Source: a bacterium (lineage in GTDB: Bacteria; Bacillota; Clostridia; Lachnospirales; Lachnospiraceae). Taken from it: a stretch of 64,000 nt of DNA. The stretch's first letter is position 1; every line of letters starts with the position of its first letter. Both the position numbers and the translations under genes were made by a program. The stretch lies in assembly GCA_028724545.1 (NCBI GenBank), contig JAQYCU010000015.1, positions 62,001 to 126,000 on the forward strand, read 5' to 3'. Below, one piece after another: positions 1 to 8,599 of this stretch. The notes beneath the pieces are model-generated. The model did no database searches. It saw only the letters and a list, made by a program, of their open reading frames with translations, and had not been told where the DNA came from.

Positions 1-1
1 T

Positions 2-1117
2 ATGTCAGATAACAAAGAGTTTTTAAGTCTGTTAAAGAGCGATTTGGATTTGTTTTCTGACCACGTTTACTGCTTTACGAAGGATGGAGATGTGAAAAAC
101 CTGCCGGCAGGCTCTACGCCGATTGATTTTGCTTATGCTGTTCATAGTGCAGTAGGTAATAAGATGGTAGGTGCCAGAGTCAATGGCAATCTGGTTAATA
201 TTGATTATCAGATTCAGAATGGTGACCGGATTGAGATTATCACATCCCAAAATTCCAGAGGACCGAGCCGTGACTGGTTATCTATTGTTAAGAGTACACA
301 GGCAAAAAATAAAATCAACCAGTGGTTCCGTTCGGAATTTAAGGAAGAAAATATTATTCGTGGAAAAGAACTGTTAACAAACTATTGTAAAGCACAGGGC
401 GTTGCCCTTACTGAACTGTTAAAACCGGAATATACGGCAGCCTGTATGAAAAAGTATGGTTTCCGTGACTGGGATTCCGTACTTGCTGCGATTGGACACG
501 GAGGCCTGAAAGAAGGTCAGGTTGTAAATAAATTGCAGGATGCATACCGGAAACAGAATCCTACTTATACCACAGACAAGGATATTCTGGAAGCAGTTAA
601 GAATAAGAATCAGACACAGGGGGCTGCTGCACCGAAGATGGCAGCCGTTAAGTCTAAAAAAGGTATTGTGGTAGCCGGTATTGATGATGTTTCGGTTCGT
701 TTTTCAAAATGCTGCAGTCCTGTTCCGGGAGATGAAATTATCGGTTTTGTCACAAGAGGACGTGGCGTGTCCATCCACCGGACGGACTGTGTGAATATGA
801 TGAATCTTTCGGAAAGCGACAGAAACCGTATTATCGAAGCTGAGTGGCAGACGACTTCTGATGGAAAAGAGGACGAATTATACGATACAGAAATCATTAT
901 TTATGCATATGACCGTTTGGGCGTGCTGCTGGATTTGACAAAAGTATTTACAGAAAACAAAGTTGATGTCAAATCGGTAAACAGCCGTACCAGCAAGCAG
1001 GGAATTGCCACAATTAATATTGGCTTTGCCGTAAGGGGCGTCGATGCATTAAATGATTTGATTAAGAAACTGCGTCAGGTTGAAAGTGTGAAGGATATCC
1101 AGAGAACGCAGTCATAA
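2..1117 (+). CDS. relA: Rel/SpoT-type (p)ppGpp synthetase/hydrolase, C-terminal part (5' end outside window)
   Basis: This is the regulatory C-terminal half of a long Rel enzyme, which makes and degrades the stringent-response alarmone (p)ppGpp. The reading frame is open to the first base, and the methionine at base 2 is internal, so the hydrolase and synthetase domains lie upstream of the window. Visible domains are a TGS domain (about residues 20-85, with VYCFTKDGDVKNLPAGST), a helical linker, the conserved-cysteine/RIS region near residue 235 (KCCSPVPGDEI...HRTDC) and a C-terminal ACT domain (about 295-370). Family assignment is firm. Whether this copy is bifunctional cannot be judged here. 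A 112-base gap follows before the next gene, which suggests loose co-transcription with the MBL-fold hydrolase and hemZ. Confidence 0.93.
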   Translation: MSDNKEFLSLLKSDLDLFSDHVYCFTKDGDVKNLPAGSTPIDFAYAVHSAVGNKMVGARVNGNLVNIDYQIQNGDRIEIITSQNSRGPSRDWLSIVKSTQAKNKINQWFRSEFKEENIIRGKELLTNYCKAQGVALTELLKPEYTAACMKKYGFRDWDSVLAAIGHGGLKEGQVVNKLQDAYRKQNPTYTTDKDILEAVKNKNQTQGAAAPKMAAVKSKKGIVVAGIDDVSVRFSKCCSPVPGDEIIGFVTRGRGVSIHRTDCVNMMNLSESDRNRIIEAEWQTTSDGKEDELYDTEIIIYAYDRLGVLLDLTKVFTENKVDVKSVNSRTSKQGIATINIGFAVRGVDALNDLIKKLRQVESVKDIQRTQS

Positions 1118-1229
1118 CAGATAAAGTTGCGAGGAATACATGCAACAATAAAAAGAGTGCCATAGTGTAAAAATATACTTATGGCAAAAGGCAGTCAGAG
1201 AGAAAAATGATTGCAGAAAAGAGGTTAAG

Positions 1230-1865
1230 ATGGAAAGAATAAAATGCGATTTTCTCGTAGTAGGTCCCGTACAGACAAACTGTTATTTTTTATATAAAGA
1301 AGAAAGCAAAGAGTGTGTTTTGGTTGATCCGGGAGATGAAGCAGGCAAAATTCAGGAATATATTGATAAGAAAAATCTGGATGTAAAAGCGATTTTGCTG
1401 ACACATGGGCATTTTGACCATATTACGGCAGTGCAGGAAATCAAGCAGCATTGTCAGGCACCGGTTTATGCAGCAAAGGCAGAAAAAGAAGTGTTGGAAA
1501 ACCCGGCGATAAACCTGTCAGTACAAATGCAGACACCTGTTTCTTTAGAGGCAGATGAGTGGCTGGAAGACGGAGAAGAGATAACATTATTAGGGCAGAC
1601 GGTACGGTGTATTCTGACACCGGGACATACCTGTGGAGGAATGTCTTACTATTTTCCAAAGGCAGGTATTTTATTTTCCGGAGATACCTTATTTCAGGAG
1701 TCGGTTGGAAGAACAGACTTTCCAACAGGCAGTATGAGTACGCTGATTCGTTCTATCCGGGAAAAATTGTTTGTGCTGCCGAATGCCGTTTCTGTTTATC
1801 CGGGACACGGTATGATGACATCCATAGAAAATGAAAAGAAATTTAATCCGTTTGCAGTTGAGTAA
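1230..1865 (+). CDS. MBL-fold metallo-hydrolase (glyoxalase II-like)
   Basis: A 211-residue single-domain metallo-beta-lactamase-fold protein. The metal site motif HGHFDH spans residues 59-64, and later ligands appear as GHTCGG and the PGHG near the C-terminus. The N-terminal pattern VGPVQTNCYF...LVDPGD is typical of the YcbL/glyoxalase II-like group, which hydrolyses thioesters such as S-lactoylglutathione-like compounds. The true substrate is unknown, and members of this group are often only called MBL-fold hydrolases. It sits between rel and hemZ, 14 bases before hemZ, an arrangement consistent with one operon. The start ATG follows a GAGG-type ribosome site. Confidence 0.88.
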   Translation: MERIKCDFLVVGPVQTNCYFLYKEESKECVLVDPGDEAGKIQEYIDKKNLDVKAILLTHGHFDHITAVQEIKQHCQAPVYAAKAEKEVLENPAINLSVQMQTPVSLEADEWLEDGEEITLLGQTVRCILTPGHTCGGMSYYFPKAGILFSGDTLFQESVGRTDFPTGSMSTLIRSIREKLFVLPNAVSVYPGHGMMTSIENEKKFNPFAVE

Positions 1866-1879
1866 AGGGAAGAGGATTT

Positions 1880-3523
1880 ATGATAACTATAGTTTTATCG
1901 GAACGTGATTTTGATTATGAACTGCAGGCTCTGGTCAACAGTTTCTTTCCGTGGCAGAAAAGCACTGTCTGCGTGGAAACGGAAGAAGAAATAGACACAG
2001 ATGCCGGTTTGCTGCGTGCCATCGAAAAGCAAAACGGTGAAGCAGCAGGCAAAAAAAGCGATGCGAAAGCAGAAGAAAAAGCAGAAGATGGTCAGTTTGC
2101 TATTGGTATTGTTTTTAAGAAGAAAGAGATTTCTATTCTGGTTCTTTGTGGCAGTATATGCCTTTCAAAGAGTGTGACGGTATCGGGCGAAGATGACTGG
2201 CACAGACATAAAGATAAGTCAGCACATCCATATCGCACATATTACAAAAATGAGTTGAAACGATTATTGTTCCATATGTTATGCGAGATACCGGAGAAAG
2301 ATTTGCCGGCAGGAATCGTCCGCAAAATACCGGACTGGGGAACGATGACAGGTGTTCGTCCGACGAAGATTCCAATGAATGAACTATTGCAGGGAAAAAC
2401 GGGCAGGCAGGTGGAGGAGTCGTTAAAGCAGTGGTACTGCTGCACGGATGAAAAAAGGCATTTATGTCTGTCGGTTGCACAGAAAGAAGCAGAATTGTTA
2501 AAAGATATTGATTTTGACAATGGATACAGCCTTTATATCGGCATACCATTTTGTCCGACAACCTGTTTGTACTGCTCGTTTCCATCCTATCCGTTTGAAC
2601 AGTTCGGGCATCTGGCAGGGCAATATCTGCAGGCTCTCAAAAAAGAGATTGTTTCTGTAGCAAAAGAGTGTCGTGGACATAAATTGACGAGTATTTATAT
2701 AGGAGGAGGCACGCCGACAGCTTTGACGGCAGAGCAGTTGGATGAGCTGCTTGCCTGCGTGAGAACGTGTTTTCCGGTAGATGACGGGTATGAATTTACG
2801 GTAGAGGCCGGCAGGCCGGACAGCATTACCAGAGAAAAACTGGAAGTTCTGCGCCGTCACGGTGTGGAGCGCATTTCGGTCAATCCACAGACGATGCAGC
2901 AAAAAACACTGGACCTGATAGGCCGGAAGCATACAGTAACAGAAACGAAAGAAGCGTTTCAAATGGCGAAGGAACTGGGATTTACCAATATTAATATGGA
3001 TTTGATTGCCGGTCTTCCAGGAGAAACGTTAGAAGATTTTTCTGATACATTACAGCAAATCAGACAATTAAATCCGGACAGCCTGACCGTACATTCGCTT
3101 GTAGTAAAAAGAGCATCCCGGTTAAGAAGTGTGCTGGAACAGGCAGGAGATTATGTGCAGGAAGAAAAAATTCGCTGTGAGAGAATGGAGCAGATGCTTA
3201 TTATGGCACAGGAGTTTGCAAAGCAGGAAGGATACCAGCCGTATTATATGTATCGGCAGAAAAATTCGGCAGGTCATTTTGGAAGTTCCGGGCAGGAAAA
3301 TATCGGATTTTCCAGAGAAGGAAAAGAATGTTTATATAATATCCTGATTATGGAAGAAATGCAGACTATCGTGGCAGTCGGAGCAGGTGCATCGACTAAA
3401 AGGTATCATCCTGACAAAAAAATAGTAAGCAGGGTAGAAAATGTAAAAAGCATAACAGACTACATTAGTAGAATAGATGAAATGATAGAACGGAAAAAGG
3501 GAATTTTTGTAGCAGAGAGGTAG
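1880..3523 (+). CDS. hemZ: Coproporphyrinogen dehydrogenase-like radical SAM enzyme HemZ
   Basis: A 547-residue radical SAM protein of the HemZ branch of the HemN-like family. The cluster-binding cysteines lie in CPTTCLYC (C225, C229, C232), preceded by YIGIPF. The second SAM motif YIGGGTPTAL follows, and GLPGET appears near residue 375. HemZ proteins carry a roughly 200-residue N-terminal extension ahead of the radical SAM barrel, seen here and including an EEKAEDG-type charged stretch. HemN-family enzymes decarboxylate coproporphyrinogen III without oxygen, but many homologues in anaerobes without full heme synthesis have other or unknown roles, so the reaction is inferred. It ends four bases before the HD-domain gene. 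Confidence 0.88.
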   Translation: MITIVLSERDFDYELQALVNSFFPWQKSTVCVETEEEIDTDAGLLRAIEKQNGEAAGKKSDAKAEEKAEDGQFAIGIVFKKKEISILVLCGSICLSKSVTVSGEDDWHRHKDKSAHPYRTYYKNELKRLLFHMLCEIPEKDLPAGIVRKIPDWGTMTGVRPTKIPMNELLQGKTGRQVEESLKQWYCCTDEKRHLCLSVAQKEAELLKDIDFDNGYSLYIGIPFCPTTCLYCSFPSYPFEQFGHLAGQYLQALKKEIVSVAKECRGHKLTSIYIGGGTPTALTAEQLDELLACVRTCFPVDDGYEFTVEAGRPDSITREKLEVLRRHGVERISVNPQTMQQKTLDLIGRKHTVTETKEAFQMAKELGFTNINMDLIAGLPGETLEDFSDTLQQIRQLNPDSLTVHSLVVKRASRLRSVLEQAGDYVQEEKIRCERMEQMLIMAQEFAKQEGYQPYYMYRQKNSAGHFGSSGQENIGFSREGKECLYNILIMEEMQTIVAVGAGASTKRYHPDKKIVSRVENVKSITDYISRIDEMIERKKGIFVAER

Positions 3524-3527
3524 ACAG

Positions 3528-4184
3528 ATGGAAGAGTACACGCAAGAATTAGAAAATGCAGAAGATATTCCTCTTCATATCAGGGAGACTGTTTGTGAAG
3601 AGATGTGTCACGGAGTTGAAGTGAGCAATCTGGCGATACTGATAGCGAAAGAACTGGGAGAGTCAGAAGATTTCTGTAAGCAGATTGCTACGGCGGGTGT
3701 ACTTCACGATATTGGAAAACTAAAACTGACAAAATATATTTATGCAGAAGACGGCCTGATGGTTGAGCAGATGAAATATGTCAGACAGCACACGGCGCAA
3801 AGTTATGAAATGATTATGGACGCCGGATATGATTTGGCGATAGCAGATGCCGTATACCATCATCACGAAAATTATGATGGCTCTGGATATCCGGATAACC
3901 TGCGTGGGGAAAAAATTCCGTGGATGGCAAGAATATTGCGTGTTTGTGATGTGTTTATTGCACTGACGTCAAACCGGAGTTACCGGAATGCATTTGACCC
4001 CAAAACAGCATTGGAGATTATGATTGACGAAGTGACAGATTATGATATGAAAATTTTTCTGGCATTTCAGCGTGTGGCACACAATTGTGTTTTCAAGATG
4101 GGAATGGAGCAGATGAAAAAAATAACCTGTAAGGAGCAGAAAGAGGCGCTTTCTGTATTTACAAAGGAAATCAGAGAATTATAA
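3528..4184 (+). CDS. HD-GYP-type phosphohydrolase domain protein
   Basis: A 218-residue stand-alone HD-domain protein. The metal-binding HDIGK motif, the HHHENYDGSGYP block and the later RVCDVFIALTSNRSYR block match the HD-GYP subgroup, whose characterised members hydrolyse cyclic dinucleotides such as c-di-GMP. No sensory or receiver domain is attached, so a regulatory input is not visible. The ATG lies four bases after the hemZ stop, which suggests translational coupling. A different phosphohydrolase substrate is possible. Confidence 0.85.
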   Translation: MEEYTQELENAEDIPLHIRETVCEEMCHGVEVSNLAILIAKELGESEDFCKQIATAGVLHDIGKLKLTKYIYAEDGLMVEQMKYVRQHTAQSYEMIMDAGYDLAIADAVYHHHENYDGSGYPDNLRGEKIPWMARILRVCDVFIALTSNRSYRNAFDPKTALEIMIDEVTDYDMKIFLAFQRVAHNCVFKMGMEQMKKITCKEQKEALSVFTKEIREL

Positions 4185-4302
4185 TTTTTGCTGTGGCAAG
4201 TGCAAATGCCCTTGCCCTCAGCGAAAATTCGTTGTATCATATAATTTGCGTAATTTATGCATCGCAATACGATAGATTAGTCGAGGCAGAATGGAGGATA
4301 AC

Positions 4303-6108
4303 ATGGCAGAATCAATGAAAGGACTCAAACGTACATGCAGATGTGCTGAACTGAGTGAAAAAAATATAGGAGAAACTGTAACAGTAATGGGATGGGTGCA
4401 GAAGCAGAGAAACAAAGGTGGCATTATCTTTGTAGATATGCGTGACCGTTCCGGTATTTTACAGATTATATTTGAAGATGGCGAAATCAGCCAGGAGGGC
4501 TTTGCAAAGGCTGAGAAGTTAAGAAGTGAATTTGTAATTGCCGTAACAGGAAAAGTGACAAAGCGTTCCGGTGCCGTAAATGAAAATTTGGAAACCGGTG
4601 CCATTGAGGTGCGTGCAGAAAGTATCCGTGTACTTTCTGAATCAGAAACACCACCATTTCCAATTGAGGCAGACAGCAAGACGAAGGAAGAACTTCGCTT
4701 AAAATACCGTTATCTGGATTTACGTCGCCCTGATTTGCAGAAAAACCTGATTATGAGAAGCCGTGTGGCAACATTAATCCGTCAGTTTCTGGCAGAGGAA
4801 GGTTTTCTTGAGATTGAAACACCAATGCTGACAAAAAGCACACCGGAAGGTGCAAGGGATTATCTGGTACCAAGCCGTGTACACCCGGGCAATTTCTATG
4901 CATTGCCACAGTCGCCACAGTTATTTAAGCAGCTGTTGATGTGTTCCGGTTATGACCGTTATTTCCAGATTGCAAGATGTTTCCGTGATGAGGACCTTCG
5001 TGCCGACAGACAGCCGGAGTTTACACAGGTAGATATGGAACTTTCTTTTGTTGACGAGGAAGATGTTATGGACGTCAATGAGCGTCTGCTTCAGAAACTG
5101 TTCAAGGAAATTCTGGATGTCGATATTACATTGCCAATCCAGAGAATGACCTGGCAGGAAGCGATGGACCGTTTTGGTTCTGACAAGCCGGATTTGCGTT
5201 TTGGAATGGAACTACATGATGTATCGGAAGTTGTAAAAGATTGTGGATTTGGTGTCTTTACCGGTGCTTTGGAAGCCGGTGGTTCTGTCCGTGGTATCAA
5301 TGCAGAAGGACAGGGCAATATGCCTCGTAAAAAAATAGATGCGTTAGTAAAATTTGCAAAGGATTTTGGTGCGAAAGGACTTGCTTATCTTGCCATTAAT
5401 GAAGATGGCACATATAAGTCTTCGTTTGCCAAGTTTATGACAGAAGAAGAGTTAAAGAATCTGGTTGATGCAATGGAAGGAAAGCCGGGCGATTTGTTGC
5501 TCTTTGCAGCAGATAAGAACAAAGTAGTTTATGACGTACTTGGTAATCTTCGTCTGGAAATTGCACGCAATCTGGATTTATTGGACAAAAATGACTATAA
5601 ATTCCTCTGGGTAACAGAGTTCCCTGAGTTTGAATATTCGGAAGAGCAGGGCAGATATGTTGCTATGCACCATCCGTTTACAATGCCGATGGAAGAAGAT
5701 ATTCCACTGCTGGCAACACATCCGGAAAAAGTACGTGCCAGAGCATATGATATCGTATTAAATGGTACAGAACTGGGTGGTGGCTCTATCCGTATCCACC
5801 AGAATGATGTGCAGGAAACAATGTTTGAGGCACTTGGCTTTACGAAGGAAAAAGCACAGGAACAGTTTGGTTTCCTTTTGGACGCATTTAAATATGGTGT
5901 GCCACCTCATGCCGGACTTGCCTATGGACTTGACCGTCTGATTATGCTGATGGCAAAAGAGGACAGCATCCGTGATGTTATCGCATTCCCGAAAGTAAAA
6001 GATGCTTCCTGCTTAATGACAGATGCTCCAAATGTTGTAGATGACAAGCAGTTAGAAGAATTATGCCTCAATGTAACAAAAACAGAGGAAAATGTCACAG
6101 AGGAGTAA
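4303..6108 (+). CDS. aspS: Aspartate--tRNA ligase
   Basis: A class II aminoacyl-tRNA synthetase of the bacterial AspRS type with 601 residues. It has an N-terminal OB-fold anticodon-binding domain (VTVMGWVQKQRNKGG), the class II catalytic core with FRDEDLRADRQPEFTQ (motif 2) and GLAYGLDRLIML (motif 3), and the inserted GAD domain around residues 290-420. I chose the ATG at 4303 because GGAGG lies five bases upstream; an in-frame ATG at 4291 would add four residues and is also usable. Only six bases separate its stop from the PAP2 gene, so the following cell-surface genes may be read from the same promoter. A TATAAT-like -10 is present at 4240-4245. Confidence 0.97.
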   Translation: MAESMKGLKRTCRCAELSEKNIGETVTVMGWVQKQRNKGGIIFVDMRDRSGILQIIFEDGEISQEGFAKAEKLRSEFVIAVTGKVTKRSGAVNENLETGAIEVRAESIRVLSESETPPFPIEADSKTKEELRLKYRYLDLRRPDLQKNLIMRSRVATLIRQFLAEEGFLEIETPMLTKSTPEGARDYLVPSRVHPGNFYALPQSPQLFKQLLMCSGYDRYFQIARCFRDEDLRADRQPEFTQVDMELSFVDEEDVMDVNERLLQKLFKEILDVDITLPIQRMTWQEAMDRFGSDKPDLRFGMELHDVSEVVKDCGFGVFTGALEAGGSVRGINAEGQGNMPRKKIDALVKFAKDFGAKGLAYLAINEDGTYKSSFAKFMTEEELKNLVDAMEGKPGDLLLFAADKNKVVYDVLGNLRLEIARNLDLLDKNDYKFLWVTEFPEFEYSEEQGRYVAMHHPFTMPMEEDIPLLATHPEKVRARAYDIVLNGTELGGGSIRIHQNDVQETMFEALGFTKEKAQEQFGFLLDAFKYGVPPHAGLAYGLDRLIMLMAKEDSIRDVIAFPKVKDASCLMTDAPNVVDDKQLEELCLNVTKTEENVTEE

Positions 6109-6114
6109 GAGAGT

Positions 6115-6612
6115 ATGACGAAAGAATCCTATGAAAAGATATTTCGACAGATTGCAGCAATTCCAAACGGTGTGCAGGGGATTCTCGTTATCGGGAAACT
6201 GATGACAGTTGTAACAGCTCTTGTGTATTTTGCAGAATTGTTTGCCCAATTGTTTGGAAAACAGTGGAGAGGACTGGCTGTACTGATTCTGGTACCCGGT
6301 ATATCATTTGTGCTGGTCAGCCTGTTCCGTAATTTGTATGATGCAAAACGTCCGTATGAAGTGTATGGTTTTACTCCGTTGATTCCAAAGGAAACAAAAG
6401 GGAAGTCATTCCCAAGCCGTCACGTTTTTTCGATTTTTGTAATAGGAAGTTCGCTGTGCTGGTATCAGCCGTATGCCGGCGTACTGGTATGCCTGATGGG
6501 TTGCCTTTTGGCAGCCTGCCGGGTTGTCAGTGGCGTACATTTTCCAAAGGACGTGATAGGTGGTGCCATCATAGGTATTTTGTGTGGATGCCTGACAGGA
6601 GTTTTGTTATAA
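6115..6612 (+). CDS. PAP2-family membrane phosphatase
   Basis: A 165-residue integral membrane protein of the type 2 phosphatidic acid phosphatase family. The three signature motifs are visible: DAKRPYE (motif 1), FPSRHVFS (motif 2) and SGVHFPKDV (motif 3), with hydrophobic segments between them. Members dephosphorylate lipid phosphates such as undecaprenyl pyrophosphate or phosphatidate on the membrane surface. Its place between aspS and a dlt-like gene set (30 bases to the adenylation gene) fits a role in envelope lipid-carrier recycling, but that is inference. The start ATG overlaps a GAGTAAGAGAG ribosome-site region. Confidence 0.87.
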   Translation: MTKESYEKIFRQIAAIPNGVQGILVIGKLMTVVTALVYFAELFAQLFGKQWRGLAVLILVPGISFVLVSLFRNLYDAKRPYEVYGFTPLIPKETKGKSFPSRHVFSIFVIGSSLCWYQPYAGVLVCLMGCLLAACRVVSGVHFPKDVIGGAIIGILCGCLTGVLL

Positions 6613-6642
6613 AAAAGAACAGAAGAAAGGGGAGATAAGGAA

Positions 6643-8187
6643 ATGACGCAGACAAATGTTTTAGAATATCTGGAGCAGACAGTAACAAGAGTTCCAGACA
6701 AAATTGCGTTTGCAGATGAAGAAACAGCACTGAGCTTTCGTGAGTTTTTAGACTGCTGTAAAAAAGTGGGAAGCCGTCTGATTCAGGAAGGCGCACAAAA
6801 AGAACCGGTTATTATTTACATGAAGAAATCGCCGTATACCTTAACAGCTTTTTTCGGAGTGATTTATGCCGGTTGTTTTTATGTACCGATTGATGAGGAA
6901 ATGCCACAGCGACGCATGGAACTGATTCTGGAAAATACACAGGCAAAATATATGATTTGTGATGCAGGTATGCAGGAAAAGGCTGCCCAGCTGCATTTTC
7001 AGGGAACTGTCTTAAATTATGAGTCCTGTCTGGAATACGACATTGACGAAAAAGGCCTGCAACAGGTTCGCGAAACAGCGTTAGATACCGACCCTCTTTA
7101 TGTATTATTTACGTCTGGCTCAACGGGCGTGCCAAAAGGTGTAGTTGGTTACCACAGAGCTGTTATTGATTATATTGAAAGCCTGTCGGACGTTTTACAG
7201 TTTGATGAGAATACCATATTTGGAAACCAGACACCATTATATTTAGATGCCTGTATGAAAGAAGTGTATCCGACAATGAAATATGGAGCGACTACCTGGC
7301 TGATTCCAAAAGAATTGTTTATGCAGCCGGTAGAACTGGTCCGTTTCTTAAACAAGCATAAAATCAATACGATTTGCTGGGTAGTTTCAGCACTGACAAT
7401 GATATCGGCATTCGGCACATTTGAAACGGTAACACCAGAATATTTACATACGATTGCTTTTGGCAGCGAGGTTTTCCCAATCAAACAGTTTAATTTGTGG
7501 AAGAAAACATTGCCGGAGGCAGAATTTTATAATTTATATGGACCGACAGAGGCAACCGGAATGAGCTGCTATTATCATGCAGAACGTCTTTTTGAGGAAA
7601 AAGAAGTGATTCCGGTTGGCAAACCTTTCAAAAATACAGAAATTATTTTGTTAGACAAGGAAGGCAAAAAAGTGGAAGATGGTCAGGAGGGTGAAATTTG
7701 TATCCGTGGTACCTGTCTGACACATGGTTATTATAATAATCCTGAGAAAACAAAAGAAGTCTTTACACAGAATCCATTAAATCCTAACTATCCGGAGCGT
7801 ATCTATCATACGGGAGATGTGGGAAGGTGGAATGAAGACGGAGAACTCGTTTTTGTTTCCCGGCAGGATTATCAGATTAAGCATATGGGACACAGAATTG
7901 AGCTGGGCGAAATCGAGGCAGATGTGGCTTTAGTGGATAATATTACGTCCTGCTGCTGTATTCATATCAAAGAAAATAATAAAATTGTCTTATTCTATAC
8001 AGGCAATCTGGACAAAAAAGAGTTAACGGTTGCCTTGAAAGAAAGACTTCCAAGATATATGATTCCAAATGCCATTGTGCAGTTAGAACGCCTGCCATTG
8101 ACACCGAATGGAAAAATGGACAGACTAAAGATGCAGGAGTTATATCTTGAGCAGAAGAAAAGCCGTCGCAGACGTGAGAAAAACTAG
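6643..8187 (+). CDS. dltA: DltA-like amino acid adenylation enzyme (D-alanine--carrier protein ligase family)
   Basis: A 514-residue stand-alone adenylation-domain protein of the ANL superfamily. The ATP loop FTSGSTG is at residues 156-162, with YGPTEAT in the core and GRQDYQIKHMGHRIE-type and NGKMDR motifs at the C-terminal end (the latter containing the catalytic lysine). DltA enzymes activate D-alanine and load it on DltC for transfer to teichoic acids. The carrier, MBOAT and DltD-like genes downstream support that pathway. The amino-group-binding aspartate is kept (D202), but the residue aligned by eye with the D-Ala-selecting cysteine of characterised DltA is Gly274 (AFGSEVFP), so the amino acid used may not be D-alanine. 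The start ATG has a GGGAG site. Downstream is a 146-base A-rich gap. Confidence 0.85.
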   Translation: MTQTNVLEYLEQTVTRVPDKIAFADEETALSFREFLDCCKKVGSRLIQEGAQKEPVIIYMKKSPYTLTAFFGVIYAGCFYVPIDEEMPQRRMELILENTQAKYMICDAGMQEKAAQLHFQGTVLNYESCLEYDIDEKGLQQVRETALDTDPLYVLFTSGSTGVPKGVVGYHRAVIDYIESLSDVLQFDENTIFGNQTPLYLDACMKEVYPTMKYGATTWLIPKELFMQPVELVRFLNKHKINTICWVVSALTMISAFGTFETVTPEYLHTIAFGSEVFPIKQFNLWKKTLPEAEFYNLYGPTEATGMSCYYHAERLFEEKEVIPVGKPFKNTEIILLDKEGKKVEDGQEGEICIRGTCLTHGYYNNPEKTKEVFTQNPLNPNYPERIYHTGDVGRWNEDGELVFVSRQDYQIKHMGHRIELGEIEADVALVDNITSCCCIHIKENNKIVLFYTGNLDKKELTVALKERLPRYMIPNAIVQLERLPLTPNGKMDRLKMQELYLEQKKSRRRREKN

Positions 8188-8333
8188 AAAGATAAAGCAA
8201 AAACAAGTAATGCGTGCAGGATAAAAACAAAGAAATGCAAGTAAGATAAAAAAGCAAAAAACGGCAGAAAAAAGGAATAAAGCCAAAATTAGAAAAACAA
8301 AAAAACAAACAACAAAGTGAAAAGGAGAGCAAT

Positions 8334-8579
8334 ATGGATTTAGAAGAAATCAAAGAGGGAGTATTAGATATTCTGGAGGAACTTCATTCAGATATTGATT
8401 ATGAGGCAGAAGAGAAACTTGTTGATGACAAGGTGTTAGATTCTTTCGATTTAGTTACACTGGTAACAGAATTAGGAGAAGAATTTGATGTTGACATTAC
8501 GGCAAGAGATTTTGTTGCAGAAAACTTCAATTCTGTAGACCGTCTTGTTGCAATGATAGCCCGCCTGTTAGATGAATAG
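8334..8579 (+). CDS. dltC: Acyl carrier protein (DltC-like)
   Basis: An 81-residue acidic carrier protein. The phosphopantetheine attachment serine is Ser37 in LDSFDLV, followed by the usual helix that contacts the loading enzyme. In dlt systems this protein carries the activated amino acid from DltA to the membrane acyltransferase DltB. The gene order here is ligase, carrier, MBOAT, DltD-like, whereas the classical dlt order is A-B-C-D, so the carrier has moved ahead of the MBOAT gene. The ATG follows AAGGAG. Assignment as a carrier protein is firm; its cargo is inferred. Confidence 0.88.
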   Translation: MDLEEIKEGVLDILEELHSDIDYEAEEKLVDDKVLDSFDLVTLVTELGEEFDVDITARDFVAENFNSVDRLVAMIARLLDE

Positions 8580-8599
8580 GAAAAATAGGAGGACCGGTT

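Noticed and set aside
1139-1180. Stem-loop GCCATA...TATGGC between rel and the MBL gene as a terminator
   Set aside because: Pairing has a bulge and no T-run follows; it may be a leader structure but support is weak.
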